In this document: one piece after another, positions 25,633 through 36,154 of the stretch
Layout: every line of letters begins with the position of its first letter
How positions within the stretch are numbered: position 1 is the first letter of the stretch
From: Cystobasidiopsis lactophilus
Taxonomy: Eukaryota; Basidiomycota; Agaricostilbomycetes; Agaricostilbales; Chionosphaeraceae
Direction: 5' to 3'
NCBI GenBank assembly: GCA_001599975.1
Contig: BCIO01000002.1
Coordinates: 4,190,878 to 4,254,877, forward strand
DNA: 64,000 nucleotides
Translations under genes and position numbers: made by a program
Notes under the pieces: generated by a model
The model's input: only the letters and a program-made list of their open reading frames with translations
Database searches by the model: none
What the model was told of the DNA's origin: nothing

Positions 25633-27610
25633 TGGACCGTCCCCTCGAGTCGTCGCCCTCCACGCCCAACTCTCTGGCTTCATCCACCTCTCGGGTCTCG
25701 ACGCTGTACTACGACGCTTTTTCGTCCCCCTCCATCCATCGCCTGGCTTTCACTTCTGGCCGTGGTCGAGCCAACACCCAACCCCAACCGCTTCCAATGC
25801 CAGCCCTACCCAGAAACGCAGACGAAAAGGAAGTGTTGGAGAAGGACCTCGAAGCTGGCCTCACGGTGCATGAGCAAGAACAGCCGCTGGAGTGGACCGA
25901 CACCACCACCTCATCACCACGGGGCAGCCTGGCCGCCCTCTGTTCTTTCCTCGCTTCCTTTATCGACGTCCTACTTCATCTGTTTTGCTGCTCCTCCGGC
26001 TCTGACTCTCCGCGCAACCACAAAGAAGGGATGGTCGAGCCGCTCTCTGTGCCAGAAGTTATCGTCTCTGCCGTCGAAGGAGTGGAGATCGTCACGGCTT
26101 TGGCCCCTTTCATTGGAGACTCAGACATGAAAGCCGAATACCAGGTGCGCTCGCATGCTTTGGATCTATCCCAGATTCATTTTGTTGACCGAGTTGGCGC
26201 GCAGACCTGCTCGCCTTCCAACAACGACTATTCCTCTGAAGTGGACATCATCTTCCTCACTTCCACTTCCGTCTTCCAAGAGCTGCCACCGCTGGCAATC
26301 GGCCTCGTCCAAGCCGGCTACCGCGTCGTTATCCCCAACTTTGCCAGTCTCCAGAAGGACGCCCACCACCAAGTCAGCGTCGGCAAGATGGTCACTGCCA
26401 CCGGGTCTGTCCTACGCGACCTGATGCGGAGGGAGATGGACCACCGGATCCTGCAAGAGAAGGTCAGGCGAGCGACCATCGACGGAGCGCTGCCTTCGCT
26501 TCAGCCTCGCGTAGGCAGTGGGCAGGGCAACCACAAGAAACGGTTCTCTTTGTCCAACGCAGCTTCAATCCGACCCAGCAACACTCACGGTCAAAGAAGC
26601 GTGTTCGTTATTGGCACCGGCTTGGGCGGCTTGGTGGCGGCTCAATACGCGGCGTCATCAAACGCGTACAGCTACTTCCCCAATCACCCACATCACTCAG
26701 CCTCGTCTTCTGGTGGTGTCATCAACACGTTGGTCGGCCTCACCATCCGCCGTCCTTCAGCATCCTTCTCCAAAGGCCCCGGCCGAGCTACTTCCATCCC
26801 TCTTTCCCACCGTGTTCAAGCCTCCGTCGGAATTGCACCTTACCCAGCCGTCTCTGGAGTCGTCCTGCTGTCGCCATTTGTGGACGGCAAGCGGCGGCCA
26901 CCTTTTGCTTCCTCTCGACCTTTGTCCCTTGGCGGGCGCCCTCACCACCAACACTTGCCGCAATTCAGGTTAACAGCGCCTTCCAAAGCGGCTCGGAAGG
27001 CCATGCTGCACCTGCAAGAGCAGGCCTACTCGATTCGAACTCCGGTACTCGTCATGCATGGCAACAAGGTGTGTTCTTTCTTCACCTCATACACCGCAAG
27101 GAGTATTTGTCGAGAGGTTACATCACACAGGACTGCTTCACGTCAGCAGCAGCGGCCACCAATTTTTACGAGTGCATCGGCAGCGCGGACAAGTCCATCT
27201 CCATCTTCCCGGGCGCTGGCAACTTGGAGCTGGCGGACGAGATCACCCACGCTGAGATCCTCACCGAAACCCTCGCTTGGATTTCGGATCGCACAATTAG
27301 CCAGGCCAACCAGTTCCCCTTGCCGCCGCCTTCCAAAGTCAGATTCTTCGAGGGTCAAGGCCTCACTGCCTCGCCCGAAGAAGACGAAGAGATCGAGGTG
27401 TTCCCCACTACTCCTGTGTTGGACAGTGAGGAGGATGAGGTCAAGGCCCCAGTGCCAGCAGCCGTCAGGAAGCCCTCCATTTTGAAGCCTACCACCACCG
27501 TCGACGCTCCCTCGGAGCCCTCTCACACGCCCACCGCCAAGCGCGCGCCCTCTCTGGGACTCAAAATGGATCGTACATCGCGTACGTCCCGCGCCTTCGC
27601 AGGGGTTTGA
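25633..27610 (+). CDS. Alpha/beta-hydrolase-fold protein, probably catalytically dead
   Basis: The overall pattern is that of the monoglyceride-lipase/S33 hydrolases: IIFLTSTSVFQELPPLAIGL, GYRVVIPNFASL, a nucleophile-elbow strand SVFVIGTGLGGLVAAQYAAS, TPVLVMHGNK joined across an intron (near 27,070-27,131) to DCFTSAAAATNFYECIGSAD, and SISIFPGAGNLELADE. The elbow is G-T-G-L-G-G where the family has G-H-S-M-G-G, so the catalytic Ser is replaced by Gly. The expected His in the last motif is replaced (NLEL for HEL). The Asp in HGNKD remains. The N-terminus is a long Ser/Pro-rich region plus a hydrophobic stretch with Cys (FLASFIDVLLHLFCC). The C-terminal tail is acidic and then Pro/Ser-rich. The start at 25,633 is chosen because upstream codons in this frame look non-coding. 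Confidence 0.7.
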
Positions 27611-27880
27611 CCGAGCTCACCGCACATGATAGTTTACGATGCGCTTCCCATGTTCGCCCCTCCTCCGCCTCTGCCCACCTCTACATCGTAGATCTTCTTT
27701 TCTGTCTTATCGTCTGCCTGCCGACACTTTGAACATTCTCACCAAAAGCATACCTTCGTCTTTCTCCCGGCCCCATCAAACCAAACCAAAGCGTGTCTCT
27801 CCCCTTCGTTCTTCTCTCTGTCCGCTTCGAGCCTGGGAAAGCATTCTGTCTAGAATTTAACACAAGCTATTACTTCCACA

Positions 27881-30090
27881 CTATTGTATCAGAACTCCCG
27901 TAGCCGCTTCCCCTCCCGGCTCCTGCTCCTCAGGATATCTGTCCCGAGTCTTCTCAATGTCCTCTGTTTCGGACGCAAGTGCAATCAGAATCCTCCAAGA
28001 TGCAGTTTTGAGGGAGAGGGAACGAACCTATTAGCTTGTGATACGTGAGCTCGACGGCGTCGACGTGCCAGAACGCATCGCAGTGCTCGCCCGTGTCCAG
28101 CTTGTCCACCCGGATCACGCGCACGTCTTTCTCTTGGTTCTTTAGGCGCTCTAGAAGAGGCTCAACCAGGACTGTTACGGATTAGCTCTCGTGATCAGCG
28201 AAGGCAAAGCTGAAAACGGGGAGGCAGAATGCGAACCGAGATAATCTTTGCCGCCGCTGTGGTCACCTTTATGAACCAACAGTCTCACAGAACTGAAATG
28301 AAAGATAACGCACTAATACAGGGATAGAGGTGGGAAGCGCTTGTCGTACCATTGCTGGACCTGTGCGTTTTTACATTTTCAAGTAATGCTCCCGAGCACC
28401 AGGCGCATAAGGTAGAAGACGAAACGTACCCGATCATCCAAAACGCAACCTCGAGCTGAGAAGCCGTTGAGGCCGGTCCACCAGAAGATGGAGGCGGAGG
28501 AGACGGGCGACGGCGTGAAGCGAAACATTTTCGGCTTGCGCCTCTTCAACTGCGAGATCCACGGAGACGCTCAATATCCATATGCCAAGGATATAGAGAG
28601 CCACGTTGCTCACCCTGTGCACGATGCATATTTGTGAGCCAAGACGGTGGATTGGCTAAAGTGGGAGCAACGCACCAATTCTTATCCGTCCAATCGAACA
28701 AGAAAGCGAACATTTGGTAGCCCAGCAGACCAAAAGGATAACCAGGCGTCCAGTCGTATGCCTGTGCGATCAAAGTGAAGCTGAAAAACCCAATTTGGGT
28801 CAGGCATGGGCAAAGTGAACACACCCATCGCATCAAGGGGATGAAGTCGAGCACGCCAAACAGCCTCTTCCAGGTCTTCCAGTCCATCGATTTGATCAGG
28901 TTGAAGGGGAAGCCGGTGGTCAGTGGTCCGGCGTAGACGGCGGGCGCGAGGGCGATGAACACGGAGAGCGAGGGTCCCAATTGCGGCATCATCCCTCGAG
29001 CTGTTCCGACAATCCCGTATTAGACAGCGTGTCAAGTAGGCGCAGACTCCGACGAACCTAAAGTGCAAAACATGGTGGCGTTGCCTTGCGAGTGGCCGAT
29101 GAAAGCGACCTTGTCGTAGCCTGTTTCGCGCTTGACGTGGTCTACCACAGCTGGCAGATCGTACAGCGCTAGTTCTCGGATGTTGTAGTCTGTGCGTGAT
29201 TTCGCAAGACCTGAGCCACCACCAAAGAAGCGGCTAGGGAGGGAAAGCGAACGCACCCCAGAAGCGTGGGTCGGAGCGCTTGATCTGCCTGTGGCCCATG
29301 TCAAACACAGCTCTTGCGTTGGACAAGTAGACCTGGTAGCCGCCGTGCTCGGCGAGCCAGAACGCCAAGCTGCGCTCCTCCGAAGTGACAAAGCTCCCGC
29401 TGGTCTGGAACAGGCCGTGCTGGATGATGACCGGCCAGCCGCCCTTGCCGTTGGCCTTCTTGGAGTGCCTGGAGGGGGTGACGACCTTGTGGACGCGCAA
29501 GAGGTAGCCGTCCTCGGTCTCGACGGTCTGGTGGACGATCTGGTAGCCGCAGTTCTCGGCGTAGTGCGAGGGGTCCTTGACCAGCCTCTCGGACCGCCAC
29601 TTGTCAGGCTGGTCCCAGTGGCGCTTGTCGGTGCGGCGGCCACCGAGCAGGAAGGAGGGCAGGGCATGCAGGAAGCGGGAGGACAAGGCCCAGACCACGA
29701 TCACGACCAAGAAGAAGGCCGACAAGGCATTGGTCCAAGCCTGAGAGACGAGCAGCCGGCCGCGAGAGCGCAACGTCGGCTCTGGGATCGGCTGGGACCA
29801 GCGCTGTTGGGAGAAGAAGGCGGGCTGCTGATCTTGGTATTCTTGCTGCGCTCCCAGTTCAATTTCACGTGCATTGGGCCACGCACACACGAGCGCACCT
29901 CTGTAGATGTCAACGGGTGCGAGAGCCAGTCGCGCTGGGCGATGGACGGAGTCGAAGGCCGGTCGACTTCGACGGACGACAAGTTGTTGCCACTGCTGTG
30001 GCCATTCCCGAGCAGCGGCATCCGCGACGGCGAGCCTGGCCGGGGCAGCACCAAGCCAGCTGGTTTCAAGCGGGCTGTACTGCTCATCAT
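27881..30090 (-). CDS. Steryl-ester/acid-lipase-type hydrolase (TGL1/YEH-like)
   Basis: This is an AB-hydrolase-associated lipase. Exon 1 (MMSSTARLKPAGLVLP to HPLTSTE) splices to EQEYQDQQPAFFSQQRW, followed by a single membrane helix (ALSAFFLVVIVVWALSSRF). The lipase core then follows: YQIVHQTVETEDGYLLRVHK, PVIIQHGLFQTSG, NARAVFDMGHRQ, and the nucleophile elbow VAFIGHSQGNATMF. The catalytic Asp is probably in LLVHKGDHSGGKDYL and the His in DTGEHCDAFWHVD. The lid region (FIPLMRWVCSLCPCL) is Cys-rich. Family members hydrolyse sterol esters or triacylglycerol at lipid droplets or the plasma membrane. At least six introns are present; one splice near 28,560-28,670 could not be resolved in frame. 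The last exon ends AATGVLIQ. A broken copy of the 5' end lies at 31.3-31.6 kb. Confidence 0.85.
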
Positions 30091-30359
30091 TGCATTATTG
30101 GTGGACAGGGAGCAAGGGGCCAATTCGCAGGCATGACGCTGGGCAGCACGAAAACGTGACTTTCCGCATTCTCGCAAGGGCCCGCAAGGGTGGCGAAATC
30201 GCAAGGCTAATAGCAAGAGGGTTTATGCAAACTTTACAGGGGGAGGCTATGGTACGAGATTGAGACGAGACGAAGACGAACCAAGAGGTGGAGCCAAATG
30301 GCCCGGCCATAAGTTAACGGAATGTTGGATGAAGCCTTCAACGAAGCCCTCAGCGTCTT

Positions 30360-30860
30360 TTAAGCAGCTCGTTGGGGCAGATTGCAGTCCAAGGTCATCC
30401 TGCCACATCTGCGACAAGGACCCGCGCCGTGGTCGCCGGCAGGCACGCAGGCGGTCTTGGCTTGTTGGCAGCTATCATAGAACGAGTGAGGCTTCAGATT
30501 AAGAACGGTGATAGTAGAAAGGAACGCACTTCGAGCAGGCCTTTGGCTGAGTCCACAGCTTGCGCCCAGGCTCTTGGCGGCTGGAATTGGCCAATGGGCC
30601 AGACCGCAGGAGGGCCCGCTTTTCACGTTCAGTGAGGCCGACTTGATGTTCATTCATTCTATACCTGATGGAAAGAGATCTGGACGAGAGGGCTGTAATG
30701 TAGCTTGAACAGTTAGGTCTGGCTTCTGCCTTCAGATCAAATGAAGGCTGAGGCTTACCAGTCGCAGCGAGTTTCACGGAACTTGCGCTGGGTCAGTGGC
30801 GAACCCAGAAAACAGAGGAGGAGGAGTGCAGTAGGCGTCAAGAAGGAAAAGAACTTCAGG
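30360..30860 (-). CDS. Mini zinc-cluster protein A (C-terminal Zn2Cys6)
   Basis: Spliced exons read LTQRKFRETRCDW, YRMNEHQVGLTEREKRALLR, RKLWTQPKACSN, and then CQQAKTACVPAGDHGAGP, CRRCGRMTLDCNLPQRAA and stop. Joining across the 58-nt intron (30,472-30,529) creates a full binuclear cluster: C-x2-C-x6-C-x10-C-x2-C-x6-C. In fungal transcription factors this DNA-binding cluster normally sits near the N-terminus of a long protein. Here it ends a very short one, with only five to six residues after the last Cys. The 5' end is unresolved: the frame is open to about 30,860 without a clear ATG, so a further exon is likely. The gene lies 270 bp upstream of the lipase start on the same strand. It is a paralogue of the gene at 33.1-33.5 kb. 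Confidence 0.55.
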
Positions 30861-31329
30861 AATCAAGGAGGGTCGTCCTCGAAGCTTTTCGAATGAGGTG
30901 TCTGAACCACAACAAAGGAAGGTCTCAGCCAACGACAGTCCACGTCGAGCCCATGAATACCGACCAGAGAGCCAACAACGTGCTGCAGAACACGCCAATG
31001 ATGACTTGAGTCTCATCAACAGTTTTGGCAACCGCAACAGTCAGGTCTCATCAATCCCTCCCAATTCACAAAGAAGCGAATCGGTCAGCAAAGGCAACTT
31101 CAGAGAGAGTTAGAGTCAAGGTCGTCCCAGGCAGACTTGAGCTCGCAGAACGTACATATGGTTAAGGAATTCAGAAAGGGGAAAGCACAACGGAGAACTT
31201 GGGAGTGAAGCAGAAGGGCTCTCTGGAACAAAAAGAACCAGGGGCTGGAATCAGGGAACTTGAAGCGAGCAGCGGACGCCAATTCTAGAGCACCTCTGGC
31301 ACGCTACTCCAGCCAGGCCACTGAGCAGT
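30861..31329. other. No resolved gene; possible 5' exon of mini zinc-cluster A
   Basis: No convincing coding exon was found. The first exon of the mini zinc-cluster gene may lie here on the minus strand. Confidence 0.35.
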
Positions 31330-31578
31330 GAGAGGGATCTCGGATCTTGGTATTCTTGCTGTCATGCGCGCTCATTCAGCCCACACGCTCGCTCGGGCCT
31401 GTCATCAACACGCCTCTGTAGCCGTCTCTGTGTGCGAGAGCCAGTTGTTGATCTGCACTGAAGGAGTCGAGGGCCGGTCGATCTCGACGCTGAGGTTGCC
31501 ACTCCCCAGTAGCGGCGAACGCTGCGACGGCAAGCCGAACACCACATTGGCTGGTTTTAGCCTGGCTGTATAGCTCAT
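31330..31578 (-). pseudogene. Truncated duplicate of the lipase 5' end
   Basis: The minus strand reads MSYTARLKPANVVFGLPSQR, SPLLGSGNLSVEIDRPSTPS, VQINNWLSHTETATE, then an intron-like stretch, then QEYQDP. This follows exon 1, intron 1 and the start of exon 2 of the lipase at 30.09 kb: shared ARLKPA, PLLG, RPSTPS, WLSH, TE and QEYQD. The former donor after the TE codons reads GCGTGT instead of GTGCGC, and similarity stops just after QEYQD, so no lipase can be made from it. Retention of the coding frame through exon 1 suggests either a fairly young copy or reuse of the segment as a leader or promoter. Confidence 0.75.
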
Positions 31579-31743
31579 ATTTGGCTCTGCTCCATAGAAT
31601 CGCGGCGGACCAAGGCCGTCGCGTCGTCGTTTCAGAGAACATGATAGCGAGCAAGTCCTCCTTGCTCTCGAACCACCAACATCCTTCAAACCCTCGGCGA
31701 TCGCAGGAAGTAGATAGAGCAAGCTTACATACGATGGTCGCCA

Positions 31744-32866
31744 ATGCGCCCTGATCGCAATATCTTTGTTCTCGATGCGGAGGGAGACGAGGTGCTGGCA
31801 GGTGCACCAGTTCTCTTGACGCTGGCATCTGTACAGTCCGTGCTCATGTCGGTTCTACTACGTTTCAGGCGTGTACGCCAGTCCTGTGTGGACCTGTGGG
31901 CGCCTCCTTCGCTACCTGGATGTGGTATTCGCCGATTTACCGGCTGGGTGCTCTCTTTTGCACTTGGACACGGGAGCGACCATTCCCCCAAACACTCTGC
32001 TTCCAACGGGAGAGTACCAGGTCACATTTGACGGTCAGATCCCACCCTTTGATTGATCGACGCTTGACTCACAAGCTTCTTCCTCCCTTTCAGATTCGCC
32101 ATTGACGCCGACGCTCTCGCTGGAAGTTTTCTACCCTCGAAGCATATCAGCCAACCCATCGGGATCTAGTTCACCCAGAGCAAGCAGCTCAAAAGAGAAA
32201 GGCTTCCCTACGCGTGTGAAAGAACGCGATATGGCGTGCGTCTTTACCGGCGTCCAATACAGGCCTGGCCACTCGCCTCACATTGTGGCGTGCCACGTTT
32301 GTCCGATCACTAACATTCCTATCGCAAGTCTTCCTTGCTTTCTGGTGTCCCACATCATCTGACATGGGTTTAGATGGCGACGTTTGAGCACGAGTTAACC
32401 GACACCAAGTACCCGCCTCTTCTACCACACAACTCCATTCAAAACGGCATTACCGCCGATTCTACTCAGCACATTCTGTTTGACTCTTACCAAGTGGCCA
32501 TTGACCCAGACGTGAGTCTTTTGGGAGTGTGGATACAACATGCTCATCTTACCATAGGACCGCTATCGCATCGTTTACTTTGGACCGGCCGCCGATGACT
32601 ACACCAGCATCAATGGGACCTTCGCCCGCTTACAGTACAGCAACTGGACTCCTCCCTCCGACAGGCCCCTCGACTCCCTGCTGCGCTGGCATCTACACCA
32701 AGCGATATTGGCCAACATCCGGGGCGCAGGCGAAAGGCCAGATTTGATGGGCTTGCAAGATGGCGGCACGGCAGAGGGAATCATGACTGGTGATGGTGGT
32801 TCGCAAGAGCGGTTCGAGAGCTACATGAGCGAGCGCCTTGGGCCTTTGGCGATGGCAGCCGCTTGA
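31744..32866 (+). CDS. HNH-nuclease-domain protein, fungal type
   Basis: Spliced exons read MRPDRNIFVLDAEGDEVLAG, VYASPVWTCGRLLRYLDVVF, ATIPPNTLLPTGEYQVTFDD, a Ser-rich linker, DMACVFTGVQYRPGHSPHIV, ACHVCPITNIPI, then MATFEHELTDTKYPPLLPHN, SIQNGITADSTQHILFDSYQ, VAIDPDDRYRIVYFGPAADD and a C-terminal helix ending LGPLAMAAA. CVxTG...ACHVxP and NGI...QHxxFD are the HNH (beta-beta-alpha metal finger) residues of a family widespread in basidiomycetes. The intron at 32,324-32,373 is GC-AG. Introns near 31,804-31,870, 32,034-32,093 and 32,514-32,559 are GT-AG. The start lies 165 bp from the start of the lipase fragment on the other strand. Function is unknown; the HNH fold suggests DNA cleavage. Confidence 0.75.
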
Positions 32867-33148
32867 ACTGTGTATGCTCAGGCCATACGCGAGACTTGAG
32901 CTACGAACTCCAAAGAAAATTGTACTTGTATCCAGGAAACAATTGTGCAAAACTAAAAGGCAAAAAGCGGTACGGCGAAAGCTTGAGGTAGTGTAGTATT
33001 ATACATGGCAAAATAAAGAAAAGGAGTACTCTGTGCGCTCAAGTCGTCATAATAGAAAGGGGCCTGCAAATGGCTGGCTCCGAAACAATTCGCGCTGCTA
33101 TGGAACGCCACCCGAGACACGAACCAGACCTGCAGCATTCAAGAGGCT
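32867..33148. other. Intergenic region between convergent HNH and mini zinc-cluster B genes
   Basis: No gene was recognised. The two flanking genes converge here. Confidence 0.4.
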
Positions 33149-33476
33149 TTATCGGTTGGGCAGGTTGCATTTGAGCTCTCCTTTTGCATCAGAACACCTC
33201 TTGCAGGGGCCCGAGCCACGCTCGTTCGCAGGAATGCATTCGTGCTGGGTTCCACAGCTGAACTCAAGCCAGCAGGTAAGTATGGTGACTGCAGGGTTCA
33301 AGGCAGAGAGATACGCACTTGCTGCAAGATTTCATGGGCCTCCAGAGGCCTCGCAGGGGACCCACTCTAGGTAGAGGGCGGGTTCGAGACATGCGGTTGA
33401 GAATCGCATGAGGATGGAAGAAGAAACCCATTGGAGGTAGCTTAGAATTGTTAGCTGGGCCAGATTTGCCTTCCAT
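33149..33476 (-). CDS. Mini zinc-cluster protein B (C-terminal Zn2Cys6-like)
   Basis: Exon 1 reads MEGKSGPANNSKLPPMGFFF, then RTRPLPRVGPLRGLWRPMKS and CSN. A 61-nt intron (33,258-33,318) splits the Asn codon, exactly as in paralogue A. Exon 2 reads CGTQHECIPANERGSGP, CKRCSDAKGELKCNLPNR and stop. The pattern is C-x2-C-x5-C-x10-C-x2-C-x8-C, so two spacings differ from the standard Zn2Cys6 and from copy A. Shared features with A are LW-x-x-P/M-K-x-CSNC, the intron position, G-S/A-GPC-K/R-RC and the terminal CNLP-x-R. The start at 33,476 is the first Met in frame and gives about 88 residues; an upstream exon is possible. Confidence 0.55.
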
Positions 33477-34370
33477 TGTTGATTGTGCACGAACGATGGC
33501 AGTCTTCAAACTGCCTGGCGAACAATCGTGTTGCGCGAGGGCTTTAAAGTTTCTGTGCCGCTGGCGTCCTTCTTTCACCCACTGCGTATCTACTGTTTTC
33601 AAGAGTCTGAGGTGAGCCACGGGCAGCCAGAGAGATAAAGTCGAGGGTCGTGAGGAAGAGAATCAGAGAGCGAGGGGGCAGCAAGACATCCAAGCCTGAA
33701 CGCCTTCGAGACGAGACCAAGAACAAAGGAGACGACCTTCGGGTTCGTTATTGCCTATGCAGCTTTTTCTTGACTTGTAGAGCAGAGAGCCACAGCAAAT
33801 CGCAATGTAACTCGCTGCAACGAATCGTGGCCGAAAGAACCCTGAAAACAGGAAAGGCAGCAAAATCTGGTCAGCTGGCAAGTCTAGCTTCCTCGGTATC
33901 TGGTATAGCATAAAGCAACAGAGCATCCAAGACTTCAAGAGCGCTCATCGCCGTTGAAAGAAGACTGCACACTTCCAAGTTGACCGCAGCAAGCAGCTTG
34001 CGATCGGAAGAACGTGATCTGTCGGCCTTTGTCGCTCTTTTCTAACTTGAGGCGTTCTCCTCGCTCTGTGGCTTGCTTTCCTCCACCACTTCTTGCTCAA
34101 TACAAAGACCAAACACTTCCATGGCGGAGGGCGCTCAGCCTGGCTTGCCAAGATGCGAGCGGTGTGTCGAGACTCGAGCCCAAGTTGCTTTCGCAGCTGT
34201 CGTTTGCTTGCGCAGTGGCCGATCTCTGTTTCTGCCCGACATCTTTCTTTCTCAGACCTAGAGTGGCGACGATTACTGCTTGAACTGGACGCGCCTACTC
34301 AAAGCCATCGGGTTTCAGCGCTCGGCGCGTGACTTTCGTTTTGAACGCCTTTTGCTCCGCATCGTCCAAC
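33477..34370. other. No recognised gene
   Basis: Overlapping short frames occur on both strands without motifs. It should contain the promoter of the enoyl-CoA hydratase gene and perhaps a 5' exon of mini zinc-cluster B. Confidence 0.4.
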
Positions 34371-35346
34371 ATGGGGCAGTATGAATACAGCACGCTGAAA
34401 GTGTCGATCGAGAACAAGGTGGCCACAGTAGTGCTCTGCCGGCCGCCGCTCAATTCGTTCACGCACCAAATGGCTTTGGATATCGAAGAGGTGTTTCCCA
34501 AGCTGGACAACGACGACAGCGTCTCCTATATCATCATGACGGTAATTCCCACCTCTAAATGTTCCACACGAGGCATGCTGACAGATGCCGAGCTGTAGGG
34601 CGAAGGGAAATTCTTTTGTGCCGGCATGGCCCTCGACAGCTCTACCCAAGGCTCCGGGTTCAAAGACACCAATTCCGACCCGTACTCTCGCCGTGACTAC
34701 GGAGGGAGAGCGTCACTTGCCATCTGGAAGACCCGTAAGGTCACTATCGCAGGTGAGAGAAGTGGTGTGTAGGCCGTCGGCAATGGAGCTCACCGTCTTC
34801 CTTCCTCGGCGGGCAGCTATGAACGGCCCTGCTATCGGCATTGGTGTCACAATGGTTCTGCCAATGGACTTTCGCATCACCTATTCATCCAACAAGATCG
34901 GCATCGTTTTCGGCGCCCGTGGCATCGTGATGGAGGCCGCGTCCAGCTACTTTCTGCCGAAGCTGGTCGGCATGACTCACGCTATTGCTCTGGTGTCGCG
35001 TGCCAAAGTGCTGCCCGCCTCCCACGCCTGGTGCACAAACCTGTTTTCCGAGCTGGTCGATACGCCGGAAGCCGTCCTGCCAGCAGCGGTCGCCCTAGCA
35101 CAAGATTTGGCCGCCAACACCAGCCTGGTATCACACACTATCAACAAGACTTTGATGTGGTCCAACTTGACCAGAGATCCCGAGGAAGCCCACCTCCTTG
35201 ACAGCTTGGCCTCGATGCTGGTCATTCACAACGATGGAAAAGAAGGGATCGACTCGTTTCTGGAGAAGCGCAAACCGGCTTTCGACGCATCTGTCGGAGA
35301 CCCGAGTGTGGTCGGCTTGTTGCGGCAGATACGGGCGCGCTTATAG
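34371..35346 (+). CDS. Enoyl-CoA hydratase/isomerase family, probably peroxisomal
   Basis: The crotonase fold is clear: STLKVSIENKVATVVLCRPP, NSFTHQMALDIEEVFPKL, GEGKFFCAGMALD (first oxyanion-hole segment), AMNGPAIGIGVTMVLPMDFR (second), and FGARGIVMEAASSYFLPKLV. Two introns (about 34,540-34,599 and 34,752-34,818) splice these together. The C-terminus is RARL; the final ARL fits the PTS1 consensus for peroxisomal import, suggesting a step in fatty-acid beta-oxidation or double-bond isomerisation. Whether it hydrates or isomerises cannot be decided from these motifs. The gene stands alone; its neighbours are unrelated. Confidence 0.88.
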
Positions 35347-36154
35347 CTGGTCATGGACGGGAGGGCAAGAGGTGAACCCTAACGTAGGATGTCGCTCATT
35401 GGTACGCTCACGAGGGAAGACTTAGACTATAACGTATAACACATCAAGATCTAGCCTCCTGAAAGAATGCTTCTGAATCCCACAACCTTCGAGGCCAAAA
35501 TTGATGTTTGGTGGCGGCGAGCGACCGACGCAGGCCTTTCCCACCCCCAGACGTTCCACGCTTTGTTTGACGGTTCGATCCTTATGAGCTCAAGCTGTTT
35601 ATTACAACGGTGATGGCGCCGACTCGCAGGTGGAGAGGGAAACCGACGCCCCTTCCCGCCGCCATCTCGAGCTTGCGAATTTAATGAGCTTTCAGTTGCC
35701 TGCTGTCCTTCCCCTCGCAGTAATTGATCAAGCGTGTACAACCCGACCACAACTGCTTTACCCTGGGCCTTAATGCCAGCTGCCGGCCGGCTTGCCTAAT
35801 GAAGGCAGATCGTCGTCCCTGAGCCAACCATCCTGAAAATGGTCCGTCTATCAAACGACCGCCTTGCCGGTTCCCCCTGGCCCCTCAAACAGTGGCCTTC
35901 AAGATCTTCGTAGGAACGGCGTAGTTGGTACTGCCGAACCCACGAAAAGGCCGCATTGGGAGGCCAAAGCTTCGCGACATCTACGGCCAAAACTTTAAAC
36001 CTAGACTGGACTTCGGACTCATCTCGAATCGTCAAGGGTCCCCTCCATTTCTCTTTAGAGGCGACCGACTTCGATCCCGGGCGCGGAATGAATTGACGGC
36101 CGCCAGAGAGAAGGAGCCGCAACAGATTTGAACTTGCCAAGGCGGAGGGCGAGA
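35347..36154. other. No gene seen; upstream region of the seven-helix array
   Basis: No coding pattern was found. A lone GGTTCGATCC near 35,570-35,585 resembles a tRNA T-loop, but no tRNA fold surrounds it. Confidence 0.45.

Noticed and set aside
30640-30670. A possible 23-nt intron in mini zinc-cluster A
   Set aside because: Using the preceding acceptor (CCATCAG) as the end of a longer intron gives an open frame (YRMNEHQVGLTEREK) without a tiny intron.
35560-35590. Isolated GGTTCGATCC as part of a tRNA
   Set aside because: The flanking bases cannot form a T-stem, acceptor stem or D-arm.
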